This document shows positions 15,306 to 24,085 of a DNA stretch of 64,000 nt, in pieces. The first letter of the stretch is position 1, and each line of letters opens with the position of its first letter. Origin of the DNA: a virus. The stretch is taken from positions 62,001 through 126,000 of the IMG/VR virus record IMGVR_UViG_3300027847_002834; one strand, given 5' to 3'. The notes beneath the pieces were generated by a model. That model searched no databases. It had not been told where the DNA came from and worked only from the letters and a program-made list of their open reading frames with translations. The translations under genes were made by a program, and so were the position numbers.

Positions 15306-18300
15306 TATAATTCCTCTTTTATTTCGTAGTCTAATCCCATAGTCTTTAATTCTGATTGAAATAATCTGATTGACTGACTTACGTCATCATCATTTTCATC
15401 CAATTTCATATCATCATTTTGGATCATTTTTGAGATAGTAGCATTTCTCTTTTTGATTGAATCCGATTTAGTGGTAAGAAACTCCCACAAATTAGATTCG
15501 GCTCCATGACCTGCTACTGCCCAAACTTCCATTTCTCCTAATCTTTGTCCACCCTTTCTATTCTTGCCATCAAGCGGTTGACATGTTTTAGATGAATATG
15601 GTCCAACTCCTCTATGGGCTATTTTATCCTTTGATATATGATTCATCTTTATAAAATATTGATAACCTACTGCAATCTCATTGATTATATTCTGTTCAAA
15701 ATAAGATGGATCCTTATTGTGTTCATCATCCCCATAAGGATCATAACACGGATACTCCATTCTGGTTCCAGTATAATCCATTGCCTCTGATAATTTATCA
15801 ACTGGGGTTGATTCATACGGAGGCTGAATAACATAGAACGAATCAATATGATTGACAATATACTCTACTGATACTGCTTCTAAAAAGAGTTTCATTTGAT
15901 GAGTATACTCTTTATTTTTAGTACTATCAATAATCTTTATATAGTTTAAAATGAATTCTTTAATTTCTTCTTCTTCTTCTTTATCTTCGAACTTCTTAAC
16001 AATAATGTTTCTCATATCTTGAACGGACATTGCCATATGCAACTCAAAGAGCTGCCCAATATTCATTCTTGAAATCACACCTAATGGGTTCAGTACAACA
16101 TCTGCACTTTGACCATTTTCTAATCTAGGCATTTCATGTTCTGGAACTATCTTTGAAATGATTCCCTTGTTTCCATGCCTGTTCCCAATTTTATCACCAA
16201 CTTCAATTGGTCGTTTATACATTGCTGTTATTTCGAATCTAATCCCATCAATAGATCCACCTTTTACTTTATACGTCCCTCTCTTCTTCTCAGTGTTATC
16301 AATTGCAATTGATTCCAAGAAGTGACCTAACTGATCTTGACTAAGATACGTAGATAGGTTATCAATCATACTAGTCCGATCTTTATTCTTTTGTGCTATC
16401 AATGATGTCACGAATGTATCATATTGTGGAAACTCTTTATTCCACTTGTTAGCAAAAAGTTTTACATCAGTGATAACACAATCTTCAGTTACCACCTTTT
16501 CAAACGGTTCATCAAATATCATATCCAGACTATCATTAATACCAGTCAATGTCTTTATCTTGGCATATATGTCACCTTTAGTCAAAACATCTCCAATATT
16601 AGGAATTCCCTTATATGCAGTTTCATCATCTCCAAGATTCAGTAAAAGCTTATTTGGGGGAACTTCAAATGTCAAGTCTAAATAATGAACTGATGTCAAT
16701 TCATTGTCTTTAACCAATCTATCAGATATTACTATAGCATCTTCAAAGTTATAACCATGCCATATAGTAACAGCAGTCAATAAGTTTTTACCAACAGTAA
16801 GTCTACCTTGTTTCAAATAATTACTTTCTGCAATCATTTGATCCTTCTTGAATGTATGACCTATATCAAAATAAACATGATAAAAATCATATATAGACAA
16901 GAATAACTTTTTGTAACCAATATTAAACGCTTGACATTTCTTGTTATCAAATTGAACAACTATGACACTATCATCCTTGAATACCACAGTACCATCTCTA
17001 GAAGCGACAAAGCAGAATGAGGTATACTTGGTATACATTCCCTCCACTCCAGATTGTACTAGTGGTACATCGAAGTTTTCTAACATAATAGCATGACGTT
17101 GTTGGGAACTAGACATTTGTAATCTAGTTGGATCATCATGTTCTAAAAACGGAACATGTGATATGGCAATTGAATTTCTGCAATCACCTTCCCCTTTATT
17201 AAACGTCAAATCATTTCCAAGCTGTATTGTTGGTGTCAAATATTGAACTGTTCCACAATTTTCTCTATCCCCTGTATCCGCAGGACATACATGACTCTTC
17301 ATTGAAGGATGTATATCTCTTAGGTATGGAGGAACATTTCCCTTTTCAAATCCACCTGGCCCAGACAATGATAACCTAGTTAACATTGCTAACTCTGATA
17401 ATGGGTTGATTGAAAAGTCAAACTGTACAATTGCAGACTGATTTATATTGTTTAGTATAACTTTAGAATTATTCCGAAATCTATTCTTCTTAGATTGTCT
17501 CAATGAAACAATCATCTGGTAGAAGTCTCTAGCCAGATGAGAGTAAACTAATTGTTCAGAAAATCTAATTCGTTTATTTGAATAGTCTAAATCGTCATTA
17601 TCCCAATCTCCTAATGAGCTAATCAATTCCTCTAATACATTTGGTGTGGTGAGGAATTCCTTAGTGAAAATATCTACCTCAGATATTAGAAGAACGTTAT
17701 TAACAATATCAACGTCCTCTTTTCTATTAAAGTACTGAGATAACAATCTCTTCTTGCTTGAAGGAGAGTCAATCAAATCTTTAATATCTTGTGCCAAATC
17801 GTAATCAATAGTAACATTGGTAGATAACGAATCTTCCTTTGTTATACCAAATCTATCCTTAATCTTATCTTCTCCCAAATAAGCATAGACAAGATAACAA
17901 AACGGAACTTCCTTACCAAACAGAGTAACATAGTAAAAGTAAGGTCGTCTAAGACGTTGTTTCTTAGTTAAAGTAAAATTATGAATATTGGTCCTGAGTT
18001 TAATTATATCATTTCTTCGAATCAAAGGTCTATCAAACAATTGAAAGATCGAAACTTTTTTGTTTCCACCAATAAAGAAATGATTATCTACAAGCCAAGG
18101 AATTTCATATTCTAAATCTAACGTCTTATTATCACCATGAACCATCGAAATTTTCAATATTCGAGATATTGTTTGTTTTAATTCAGAGCGGTCAACTTTT
18201 TCTGGTCGTTCAACAGAAATAGAACTAACTCGAATACCATACTGTTCGCCACATTGCAGCATCTTAGTTATATTAGAAACAAGACTGTTTTCCCAGTCTT

Positions 18301-18364
18301 TCTGTCTAAGATCAAATATATTATGTTTACTTAATATATAATCAGGTACACATAGATTTAACAT
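15305..18364 (-). CDS. Multisubunit RNA polymerase 1, beta subunit-like
   Basis: 1019 aa (Escherichia coli RpoB is 1342), so a shortened but single-chain beta. Diagnostic segments: GDKIGNRHGNKG near residue 720, followed by EHEMPRLENGQSADVVLNPLG and SRMNIGQLFELHM, then GKNRKGGQRLGEMEVWA near 960 and HGAESNLWEFLTT. The order matches cellular beta. In phages with such polymerases beta and beta' are often split over several genes; here each is one reading frame. The start overlaps the beta' stop by 7 bases. With the 919-aa beta' it should form a host-independent transcription core. No alpha, omega or sigma was recognised next to it. Confidence 0.93.
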   Translation of the reverse strand: MLNLCVPDYILSKHNIFDLRQKDWENSLVSNITKMLQCGEQYGIRVSSISVERPEKVDRSELKQTISRILKISMVHGDNKTLDLEYEIPWLVDNHFFIGGNKKVSIFQLFDRPLIRRNDIIKLRTNIHNFTLTKKQRLRRPYFYYVTLFGKEVPFCYLVYAYLGEDKIKDRFGITKEDSLSTNVTIDYDLAQDIKDLIDSPSSKKRLLSQYFNRKEDVDIVNNVLLISEVDIFTKEFLTTPNVLEELISSLGDWDNDDLDYSNKRIRFSEQLVYSHLARDFYQMIVSLRQSKKNRFRNNSKVILNNINQSAIVQFDFSINPLSELAMLTRLSLSGPGGFEKGNVPPYLRDIHPSMKSHVCPADTGDRENCGTVQYLTPTIQLGNDLTFNKGEGDCRNSIAISHVPFLEHDDPTRLQMSSSQQRHAIMLENFDVPLVQSGVEGMYTKYTSFCFVASRDGTVVFKDDSVIVVQFDNKKCQAFNIGYKKLFLSIYDFYHVYFDIGHTFKKDQMIAESNYLKQGRLTVGKNLLTAVTIWHGYNFEDAIVISDRLVKDNELTSVHYLDLTFEVPPNKLLLNLGDDETAYKGIPNIGDVLTKGDIYAKIKTLTGINDSLDMIFDEPFEKVVTEDCVITDVKLFANKWNKEFPQYDTFVTSLIAQKNKDRTSMIDNLSTYLSQDQLGHFLESIAIDNTEKKRGTYKVKGGSIDGIRFEITAMYKRPIEVGDKIGNRHGNKGIISKIVPEHEMPRLENGQSADVVLNPLGVISRMNIGQLFELHMAMSVQDMRNIIVKKFEDKEEEEEIKEFILNYIKIIDSTKNKEYTHQMKLFLEAVSVEYIVNHIDSFYVIQPPYESTPVDKLSEAMDYTGTRMEYPCYDPYGDDEHNKDPSYFEQNIINEIAVGYQYFIKMNHISKDKIAHRGVGPYSSKTCQPLDGKNRKGGQRLGEMEVWAVAGHGAESNLWEFLTTKSDSIKKRNATISKMIQNDDMKLDENDDDVSQSIRLFQSELKTMGLDYEIKEEL

Positions 18365-21117
18365 TCTATTTCCGCCACCGGTTTATCATTTGTCATAATT
18401 TTTTCGAGAATTCCTGATGATTCCCCATCTCCAGAAATTATTCCATCTATCAAATATGATTTTGGTTTGCTGAATGCAAGTGCAAGAAGCCATGATTCCC
18501 TAGATGGGATCGACTCAATACTAACCATTTCATAATCTGTTATATCTCTTTCCGGATTAACTCTCCATCTCATTTTCCCATTACGCATCATTTGAGAGAC
18601 TATGCACTCATAATGAACCAATAGGACTAATTTATAAGCCGAGTATACACCGAATAGCTTCATAAGAGAATCGTAATAAGAATTCTTTTCACTTGCATGA
18701 AATACTTTCTTTACACGACTCAAATCATTTACAATATCTTGTTGTTGAGAAGCGTCTCCAGTTGATTTCTTTGCTGCACCTGATGTATGAAACGTTCTTA
18801 ACACTAACTGGGTTGATACTTCTCCCATTGCTTGTGCTGCAATAATGCCAATGTATTTAGAATGTAAATACTTATGACTTGACCCATAACATGTTTGACA
18901 CACGCCATGGTCTTCACAAAACAACGGAGATCGAACATGTACTAATTGTCCCAGAAATGAATGATAGTTACCATATGTAATTTCAACTAATCCATCATCT
19001 GTTACACTATACCGTCCTATTAGAGACTTTGCTAATTTCAATCCTCCATTTTCCTTCTCGGGAATATTAATTGCAAGAGTATCTACTGTACCACAATCTT
19101 CGTTTTTACCCAATTCAAGATTAACAGAACAATACACCAATTTTCTAGTTAAGTATCCAGAATCTCCAGTGTTAAGTGCTGTATCTAATAATCCTTTTCT
19201 TGAACCATAGCAAGAGATGAAAAAATCATCTCTAGTCAATCCACCAATTAGATTACTCTTAATTGGTGTTTCAATGATCTTCCCTGCAAAGTTAGAAACA
19301 AATCCTCTACACAGCACAATCTGGTTCGCTTGATCCCATGATCCTCTTGAACCCGAATCGATGAATAGGGAATAAGGGAATGCTTCTCGTACCTTCTCTT
19401 GTATTTCTGTTGATTGAATCTTAGAGAATTTATCACCCCACTCTAATTCAGGATCATCCATTATATCGGACACTATTGTATCAGCGCCTTTTAATAACAT
19501 ATTCTTTAATGACATAGTACAACCAAATCGAGATGTAGACTTAAATCCTAACACCTTTATATCGTCTAAAATATCACACACTTGATCAGAGTTTCTAGTT
19601 CTAGCCAAATCATCCAACAAAACTCTCAACAGTTTTTTATCAATTACTTCATTGATGAATGGATAATCTGGCAATATGCTATTGAATTCAACTCTTCCTT
19701 CGTATGTATCAATGCCATCTGCTATCACCTTTTTAGATTCGTCTTCTTTGGTTAAGAGATATAATCCTAAAATTATATCCTGATTAACACCAAGAATAAG
19801 ACTTCCAGTAGTTGGACAGATCAGATTGTTCTTTATAGATAACTTCTCTTTGCATTCTGCCGTGGTTTCTTCTGTCAACGGTCTATATATTGCCATTTGA
19901 TCTCCATCAAAATCTGCATTATATGGCTCGCATACCATCGGATGTATTTTAATTACATTGTCAGTATTGATTAATACATCAAATGACAATATTCCCATTC
20001 TATGTAACGTTGGTTGTCTATTAAGAATAACGGATGTACCCTCACAACAGTTCTTTACAACATCTAATAATGAGAGATCTTTAATTTTTATACATGAATC
20101 AATATGATCTATTGCTGAATCATATCGTTTGAATGTTCTCTTCTCTAGTAATTTGTTTGCTAGTTCCAATTTATACAATTCAAGTGCAAGCACATAAGGT
20201 ATAGAGCATTGATTTAATCTCAAACTAGGTTCAGGTGCAATAACTGCTCTCCCTGAAAAATCAACTCTCTTGCCCAAAATCGATCCTCTGATCAATCCTG
20301 TTTTCTTACTCAACTTCTTGAATATAAAATCATAAAGAGACGTTACATGTCGTTGAAGATTTCTAAATGTGGCTTCCCGTATTCCTGCAACCGCAGCAGT
20401 TTCTAAATGGTCGTCCTTCATTAAAATCGAGAAATTCAAGATAGTTGTTAAATATCTATTCATCTCATCTCGCATTTGAGCATCCTTTGTCTTAGACACT
20501 GGTCTAAACTCAGGTGGTAAGATAATTATATTAGACATGTAAAATTTAGACAAGTGAGTCTCAACTATTTTCCACATCGCATCTTTATCTTTCTTTCTAT
20601 CACACTCAAACTTTACGAGATCGTAAACTCCATCAACACCAATAAACACAGGTTTATCATCTGGTAATGTTGGAAGTTCCTCTTCATCTGATTCCCTCTC
20701 TTTGAATATTCGTTCAACTAATACATAACTAGCCAACTCTTCATCAAAATAATATGCATAAATCTTTTCATTAAAGAACAGATTCTCTATCATGTCCCTC
20801 ATTTTTGTCTTTCCTGCCCTAATAATTAATTGATACATAATAGGGTTTAGTATTGGAAAGGGTAACACTATTTTTGCAAATCTTTTTCGTCTCTCATTAG
20901 AATATGTAATGTCTACATCACATGTTCCACATTTATCTCCAATTCTAGATCTTCCCCAATACGTTTTACAACCACACCATGTAGTTTTGACTGGTCCGAA
21001 TATCTTTTCACTGAAAAGACCTTCTGGGTGAAATCCGTGCTTTGAATAAATTTTAGAACTTGATACTTGGGGTATACCCTCGCAGAATTCATCTACGTTA
21101 AAGAAATCTAATTTCAC
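18358..21117 (-). CDS. Multisubunit RNA polymerase 1, beta' subunit-like
   Basis: 919 aa, GTG start at 21117 behind AGGA. The catalytic magnesium loop NADFDGDQMA is at residues 400-409, with Asp402, 404 and 406. The N-terminal zinc site is present (WCGCKTYWG and KCGTCDVDI, near 47-67), as is the second zinc site CEDHGVCQTCYG. RVDFSGRAVI and NRQPTLHRMG precede the active site, and the trigger-loop region LRTFHTSGAAKKS near 775 is uninterrupted. This is a complete, compact beta'. It lies directly downstream of the E2-like gene cluster in the same orientation. Confidence 0.94.
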   Translation of the reverse strand: MKLDFFNVDEFCEGIPQVSSSKIYSKHGFHPEGLFSEKIFGPVKTTWCGCKTYWGRSRIGDKCGTCDVDITYSNERRKRFAKIVLPFPILNPIMYQLIIRAGKTKMRDMIENLFFNEKIYAYYFDEELASYVLVERIFKERESDEEELPTLPDDKPVFIGVDGVYDLVKFECDRKKDKDAMWKIVETHLSKFYMSNIIILPPEFRPVSKTKDAQMRDEMNRYLTTILNFSILMKDDHLETAAVAGIREATFRNLQRHVTSLYDFIFKKLSKKTGLIRGSILGKRVDFSGRAVIAPEPSLRLNQCSIPYVLALELYKLELANKLLEKRTFKRYDSAIDHIDSCIKIKDLSLLDVVKNCCEGTSVILNRQPTLHRMGILSFDVLINTDNVIKIHPMVCEPYNADFDGDQMAIYRPLTEETTAECKEKLSIKNNLICPTTGSLILGVNQDIILGLYLLTKEDESKKVIADGIDTYEGRVEFNSILPDYPFINEVIDKKLLRVLLDDLARTRNSDQVCDILDDIKVLGFKSTSRFGCTMSLKNMLLKGADTIVSDIMDDPELEWGDKFSKIQSTEIQEKVREAFPYSLFIDSGSRGSWDQANQIVLCRGFVSNFAGKIIETPIKSNLIGGLTRDDFFISCYGSRKGLLDTALNTGDSGYLTRKLVYCSVNLELGKNEDCGTVDTLAINIPEKENGGLKLAKSLIGRYSVTDDGLVEITYGNYHSFLGQLVHVRSPLFCEDHGVCQTCYGSSHKYLHSKYIGIIAAQAMGEVSTQLVLRTFHTSGAAKKSTGDASQQQDIVNDLSRVKKVFHASEKNSYYDSLMKLFGVYSAYKLVLLVHYECIVSQMMRNGKMRWRVNPERDITDYEMVSIESIPSRESWLLALAFSKPKSYLIDGIISGDGESSGILEKIMTNDKPVAEIEC

Positions 21118-21131
21118 GTCTAGTTCCTAAT

Positions 21132-21695
21132 TTATGAAGTTGATACACTAAATGATATTGAATTTATCTTATCTGCAATGATACCGTTAATGCTTTCTTT
21201 TAAATCTGAAGTTCTATTAGCTAGTGTGGCGTTTATAGCTGGAGCTAATGTATTATCGAATTCTTGTTTAATAAGTCTAATTAAATTTTCATCACAATAT
21301 CGTTCAATTACATCAGTTATTATTGAATGATCTCTTTTAATAACTGCTTCAACTCCTTCCATGATAACAGTAGATAGAATATCATTAGTTAACATGTTAG
21401 TAACTGAAACGTCTGCACATAGCATATCAAGATCACCATACTTCTCAACACTTTTAAACTTCCACCCTTTAGTCTGTCTATCATAACTCATTCGGCTATT
21501 GTACTTCGCAAACTGTTTCTTAAACTCCTCAATTCCAGTAATACCATAATCCTGTTCTAAGTCTGTAGATATAATATGTAACTCTTTTAAGGTAAAACTA
21601 TCCTGATTATCAAATTCTTCCGTGGCAGTTATAACATCGTTTATTAATGTTTCTATGTTATTAACTACAGGAACTGAATTAATTTCATCTGACAT
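21132..21695 (-). CDS. Unknown protein upstream of polymerase 1
   Basis: 187 aa, predicted mostly helical and acidic, with no motif recognised. It contains the charged stretch TEEFDNQDSFTLKELH, a KGWKFKSVEKYGDLD segment and a C-terminal helical run. Its ATG is immediately adjacent to the E2-like gene's stop, and beta' begins 15 bases after its own stop, so it is co-expressed with both. Being next to a phage polymerase, it could be a promoter-specificity or accessory subunit, or belong to the conjugation set; neither is shown. Confidence 0.6.
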   Translation of the reverse strand: MSDEINSVPVVNNIETLINDVITATEEFDNQDSFTLKELHIISTDLEQDYGITGIEEFKKQFAKYNSRMSYDRQTKGWKFKSVEKYGDLDMLCADVSVTNMLTNDILSTVIMEGVEAVIKRDHSIITDVIERYCDENLIRLIKQEFDNTLAPAINATLANRTSDLKESINGIIADKINSISFSVSTS

Positions 21696-22397
21696 TTATT
21701 TCTCCTTTAGTATATGTTTAAGAGTTTCAAAATGCTTATTATGCTCATATGGATTATCCATATTTACATATCCTAACATCATCTTAGCTATATTTAAAGA
21801 ATCCGGAGTTAAACACATTCGCTTAATAGCGGAATCCATGCAAAATTTATTATTTAGTGGACTTAAATTGGGATGTACACCTGTACAATATAAGCCCCCT
21901 CTTAATGTTTTGTCAATAGAAATCTTAAACTCTGTGATTCCATAACCTAACTGCCTTAATTCATCTGGGTTTGTCCTGATTATTTTTCCATTGTACAGTA
22001 TCGAATTAATCGGAATATAATCAACCCATATTATCCATTTATTATTAACAAGATATCCTTGTTTTAAAATTTCATTTATGGCTTGACATCCTTCAGTGGT
22101 AGCGAAATAGGTTAATCTCTTTACATCTGCCATTATCCTAGTCAAACTTGAAGCCAATGAAACGTGTGCCTTAACTTTACGTGATACTATAAATTTTCTA
22201 ATGTCCCTTAATACATCAGATAAATTGATTTGAATATCGCCTATTATAATCAACCCTGTCCTATCTTTTGATAATCTATATCCCGATTTTTGTTTATTTA
22301 TTAAACATACTGAATACATATTATCTTCATCATAATGTTCCCAATTATTAATATCTGATAACGTTAATAATTTTGATACTTCATCTAATATGGTCAC
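21696..22397 (-). CDS. E2-like (ubiquitin-conjugating-enzyme-like) protein, PRTRC-B-like
   Basis: 233 aa, GTG start overlapping the previous stop by 4 bases. Near the C-terminus lies VHPNLSPLNNKFCMD: His175-Pro176-Asn177 followed 9 residues later by Cys186, the arrangement of the E2 HPN motif and active-site Cys (one residue longer than the eukaryotic spacing). Strand-rich sequence (WIIWVDYIPI, ITEFKISIDKTL) precedes it and helices follow (YVNMDNPY), as in the E2 fold. Size and motif position recall PRTRC protein B, an E2-like family of bacterial gene cassettes. The neighbouring E1-like gene supports this. Activity is unproven. Confidence 0.55.
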   Translation of the reverse strand: MTILDEVSKLLTLSDINNWEHYDEDNMYSVCLINKQKSGYRLSKDRTGLIIIGDIQINLSDVLRDIRKFIVSRKVKAHVSLASSLTRIMADVKRLTYFATTEGCQAINEILKQGYLVNNKWIIWVDYIPINSILYNGKIIRTNPDELRQLGYGITEFKISIDKTLRGGLYCTGVHPNLSPLNNKFCMDSAIKRMCLTPDSLNIAKMMLGYVNMDNPYEHNKHFETLKHILKEK

Positions 22398-22672
22398 GCC
22401 GTTCCTGTTAATGGATTAACCGTGACCTCTAAATTGTTATCAAAATCTTTTCTGAACGTCAAAGCAAACTTCTTTTGTGGGAATAATGTACATTCTGTTT
22501 TGACTTCAGCTTGTACTGTTTTAATAAAATCTAATATTGAAAATCTGGACCCGTCTACCTGTTTAGGTCTTTTAGAGGAATCAGATCTAATTGATATTTT
22601 CATATGTGGATTTTCATATATAAATCCACTTAATGCGTTTTCATTTTCTACTTGGTTAATTAATCGATTCAT
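22394..22672 (-). CDS. Small alpha/beta protein, candidate Ubl or cassette partner
   Basis: 92 aa between the E2-like and E1-like genes, overlapping both (4 and 17 bases). The order of predicted elements is strand (HMKISIRSD), helix (FSILDFIKTVQAEV), then a strand pair (KFALTFRKD, NLEVTVNP). That is compatible with, but not diagnostic of, a beta-grasp fold. The C-terminus is NPLTGTA, with no diglycine. In PRTRC and Bil cassettes a small Ub-like protein sits in this place, which is why it is worth attention; the identification is speculative. Confidence 0.5.
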   Translation of the reverse strand: MNRLINQVENENALSGFIYENPHMKISIRSDSSKRPKQVDGSRFSILDFIKTVQAEVKTECTLFPQKKFALTFRKDFDNNLEVTVNPLTGTA

Positions 22673-23219
22673 TTCTTTCTATCCTTTGTCCATCTTGTAC
22701 ATGTGCTCTAAGATTATAAACGTAGTAAGTATTAGGAAATAATAACTCTTTGTCTATTACATTACATACTATACTTGTTGCCAAATCTACATATAAGAAA
22801 TCTTTAGCTACAGAGTATTCGGAATAATCATCTGTAACTTTAGGGTCATCTCTGGTATCTATTATTAAAGTAGAACCATCTAGTGATATTCTTGCATGAC
22901 TATTAATTGGTCTAGCCTTATCATCTCTACAATCTAAAATAATTCCTGTCTTATCTATATCCGTCTTAATTTCTTTATGATGACAAACCAATTTTCCCAA
23001 ATCTAATATTCCTAAACTTTCTATTAGGTCGGCTATTGCTACAACCTTTTCCACTCCTGCCATTGATGTATAAAATGGAGGTTCTACTACCCCATATGAT
23101 ATTACATCTTTGTCATAAATATGATAATCACGAAAAACTTTATTTCTCCAAAGTTTGAAGAATATATTTGAGCCAACTGTTCCACATCCAACTATCCGAA
23201 CAATTTTAGTTTCATACAT
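22656..23219 (-). CDS. E1-like (ThiF-family) Rossmann protein, short form
   Basis: 187 aa. The N-terminal nucleotide-binding loop IVGCGTVGSN (about 9-18), the acidic strand end HIYDKDVIS and GILDCRDDKARP are ThiF/E1 features, and a Lys aligned with the E1 catalytic Lys occurs in GVEKVVA. The usual NLNRQ segment is replaced by GVVEPPFY, and the protein lacks the C-terminal third of ThiF, so adenylation activity is doubtful. Its 3' end overlaps the 92-aa gene. Together with the E2-like gene it forms a compact conjugation-type cassette. Confidence 0.62.
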   Translation of the reverse strand: MYETKIVRIVGCGTVGSNIFFKLWRNKVFRDYHIYDKDVISYGVVEPPFYTSMAGVEKVVAIADLIESLGILDLGKLVCHHKEIKTDIDKTGIILDCRDDKARPINSHARISLDGSTLIIDTRDDPKVTDDYSEYSVAKDFLYVDLATSIVCNVIDKELLFPNTYYVYNLRAHVQDGQRIERNESIN

Positions 23220-23549
23220 TTAAATCTTAATTAAAAATCTACATACTTCTATGTCTTCAGTTTTATATTCATATGGTTTTTCATCAACCACAGTTATATC
23301 TAATTCCGTAAATGCAGCTCTGGTATTTGATAGAATCTCTCTATTCACTTCAATAATACCTACATTGGTCGTTATTGATTCAAAGAATCCTCTATACTGG
23401 GGAGTAGTTGGTACACCAAATCCCAACACTGATATTTTCTTTTCTTTTAATCGTTTTACTAATGTATGAACCTTTCTAGTATCATTTCTAATTCTGTCAT
23501 CTTCCTTAGTACTAAAAGTTGACTTTTTATCCTTTTTATCCGTTCTCAT
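23220..23549 (-). CDS. Unknown small protein, 109 aa
   Basis: Basic N-terminus (KDKKSTFSTKEDD), then an alpha/beta core: KKISVLGFGVPTTPQY, SITTNVGIIEVN and ITVVDEKPYE. It is immediately adjacent to the E1-like gene and precedes it in transcription. No family recognised. It may be a regulatory or substrate component of the neighbouring cassette, but there is no motif to support that. Confidence 0.5.
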   Translation of the reverse strand: MRTDKKDKKSTFSTKEDDRIRNDTRKVHTLVKRLKEKKISVLGFGVPTTPQYRGFFESITTNVGIIEVNREILSNTRAAFTELDITVVDEKPYEYKTEDIEVCRFLIKI

Positions 23550-23558
23550 TAATATTCC

Positions 23559-24038
23559 CTATAAGTAATTCTGGAATTCCCCAGCTCTAAAATCAAATGT
23601 ACTAATAGCGTTGAATGGGTAACCATTCGTCATAGAATTCATTTTTTTAATACCCTCAATATCATTATCAACGTAATAAATCTTATCTACATCAAAATTA
23701 ATTTCATCATGTGTACCATCTATAATACTTTTTATTGTATCCACTTTATATTTTATAACTTCACTATATGTAGTATTGGAATAAAAAATTCTTGGAAGAG
23801 TGAATATTTTTTCAGGTTCCATGCCCCTCAACAAACAAACCAAGTAAACAAATGGCTTATCTATCCTTGGGCGACCTGTTAACACAGACCATCTTACTCC
23901 AAAATCCTCATTGGGGTTTATATATGTTCCTGATGTTATACATTGTTTAGTGTTATGTATCAATCCTTTCCAGTTCGTATCACCACAAAGTGTTCCATCA
24001 AAATCAAAAAGGTATAATATATTTCTAGATTTTAACAT
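23559..24038 (-). CDS. HAD-superfamily phosphatase-like protein
   Basis: 159 aa, preceded by a strong GAGGAGG ribosome binding site. HAD motif I is LFDFDGTLCGD (Asp12, Asp14), motif II is SVLTGRPR, and the motif IV acidic pair is in IYYVDNDIEG. Motif III Lys could be in the KVDTIK region. The cap is minimal, similar to nucleic-acid end-processing phosphatases and 5'-nucleotidases of phages. It follows the gp46/gp47 nuclease genes in the operon, so a repair or nucleotide-salvage role is plausible. Confidence 0.75.
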   Translation of the reverse strand: MLKSRNILYLFDFDGTLCGDTNWKGLIHNTKQCITSGTYINPNEDFGVRWSVLTGRPRIDKPFVYLVCLLRGMEPEKIFTLPRIFYSNTTYSEVIKYKVDTIKSIIDGTHDEINFDVDKIYYVDNDIEGIKKMNSMTNGYPFNAISTFDFRAGEFQNYL

Positions 24039-24085
24039 TAATAACCTCCTCTCATATATAGATATATATAGAAATAGCTTTCCAT

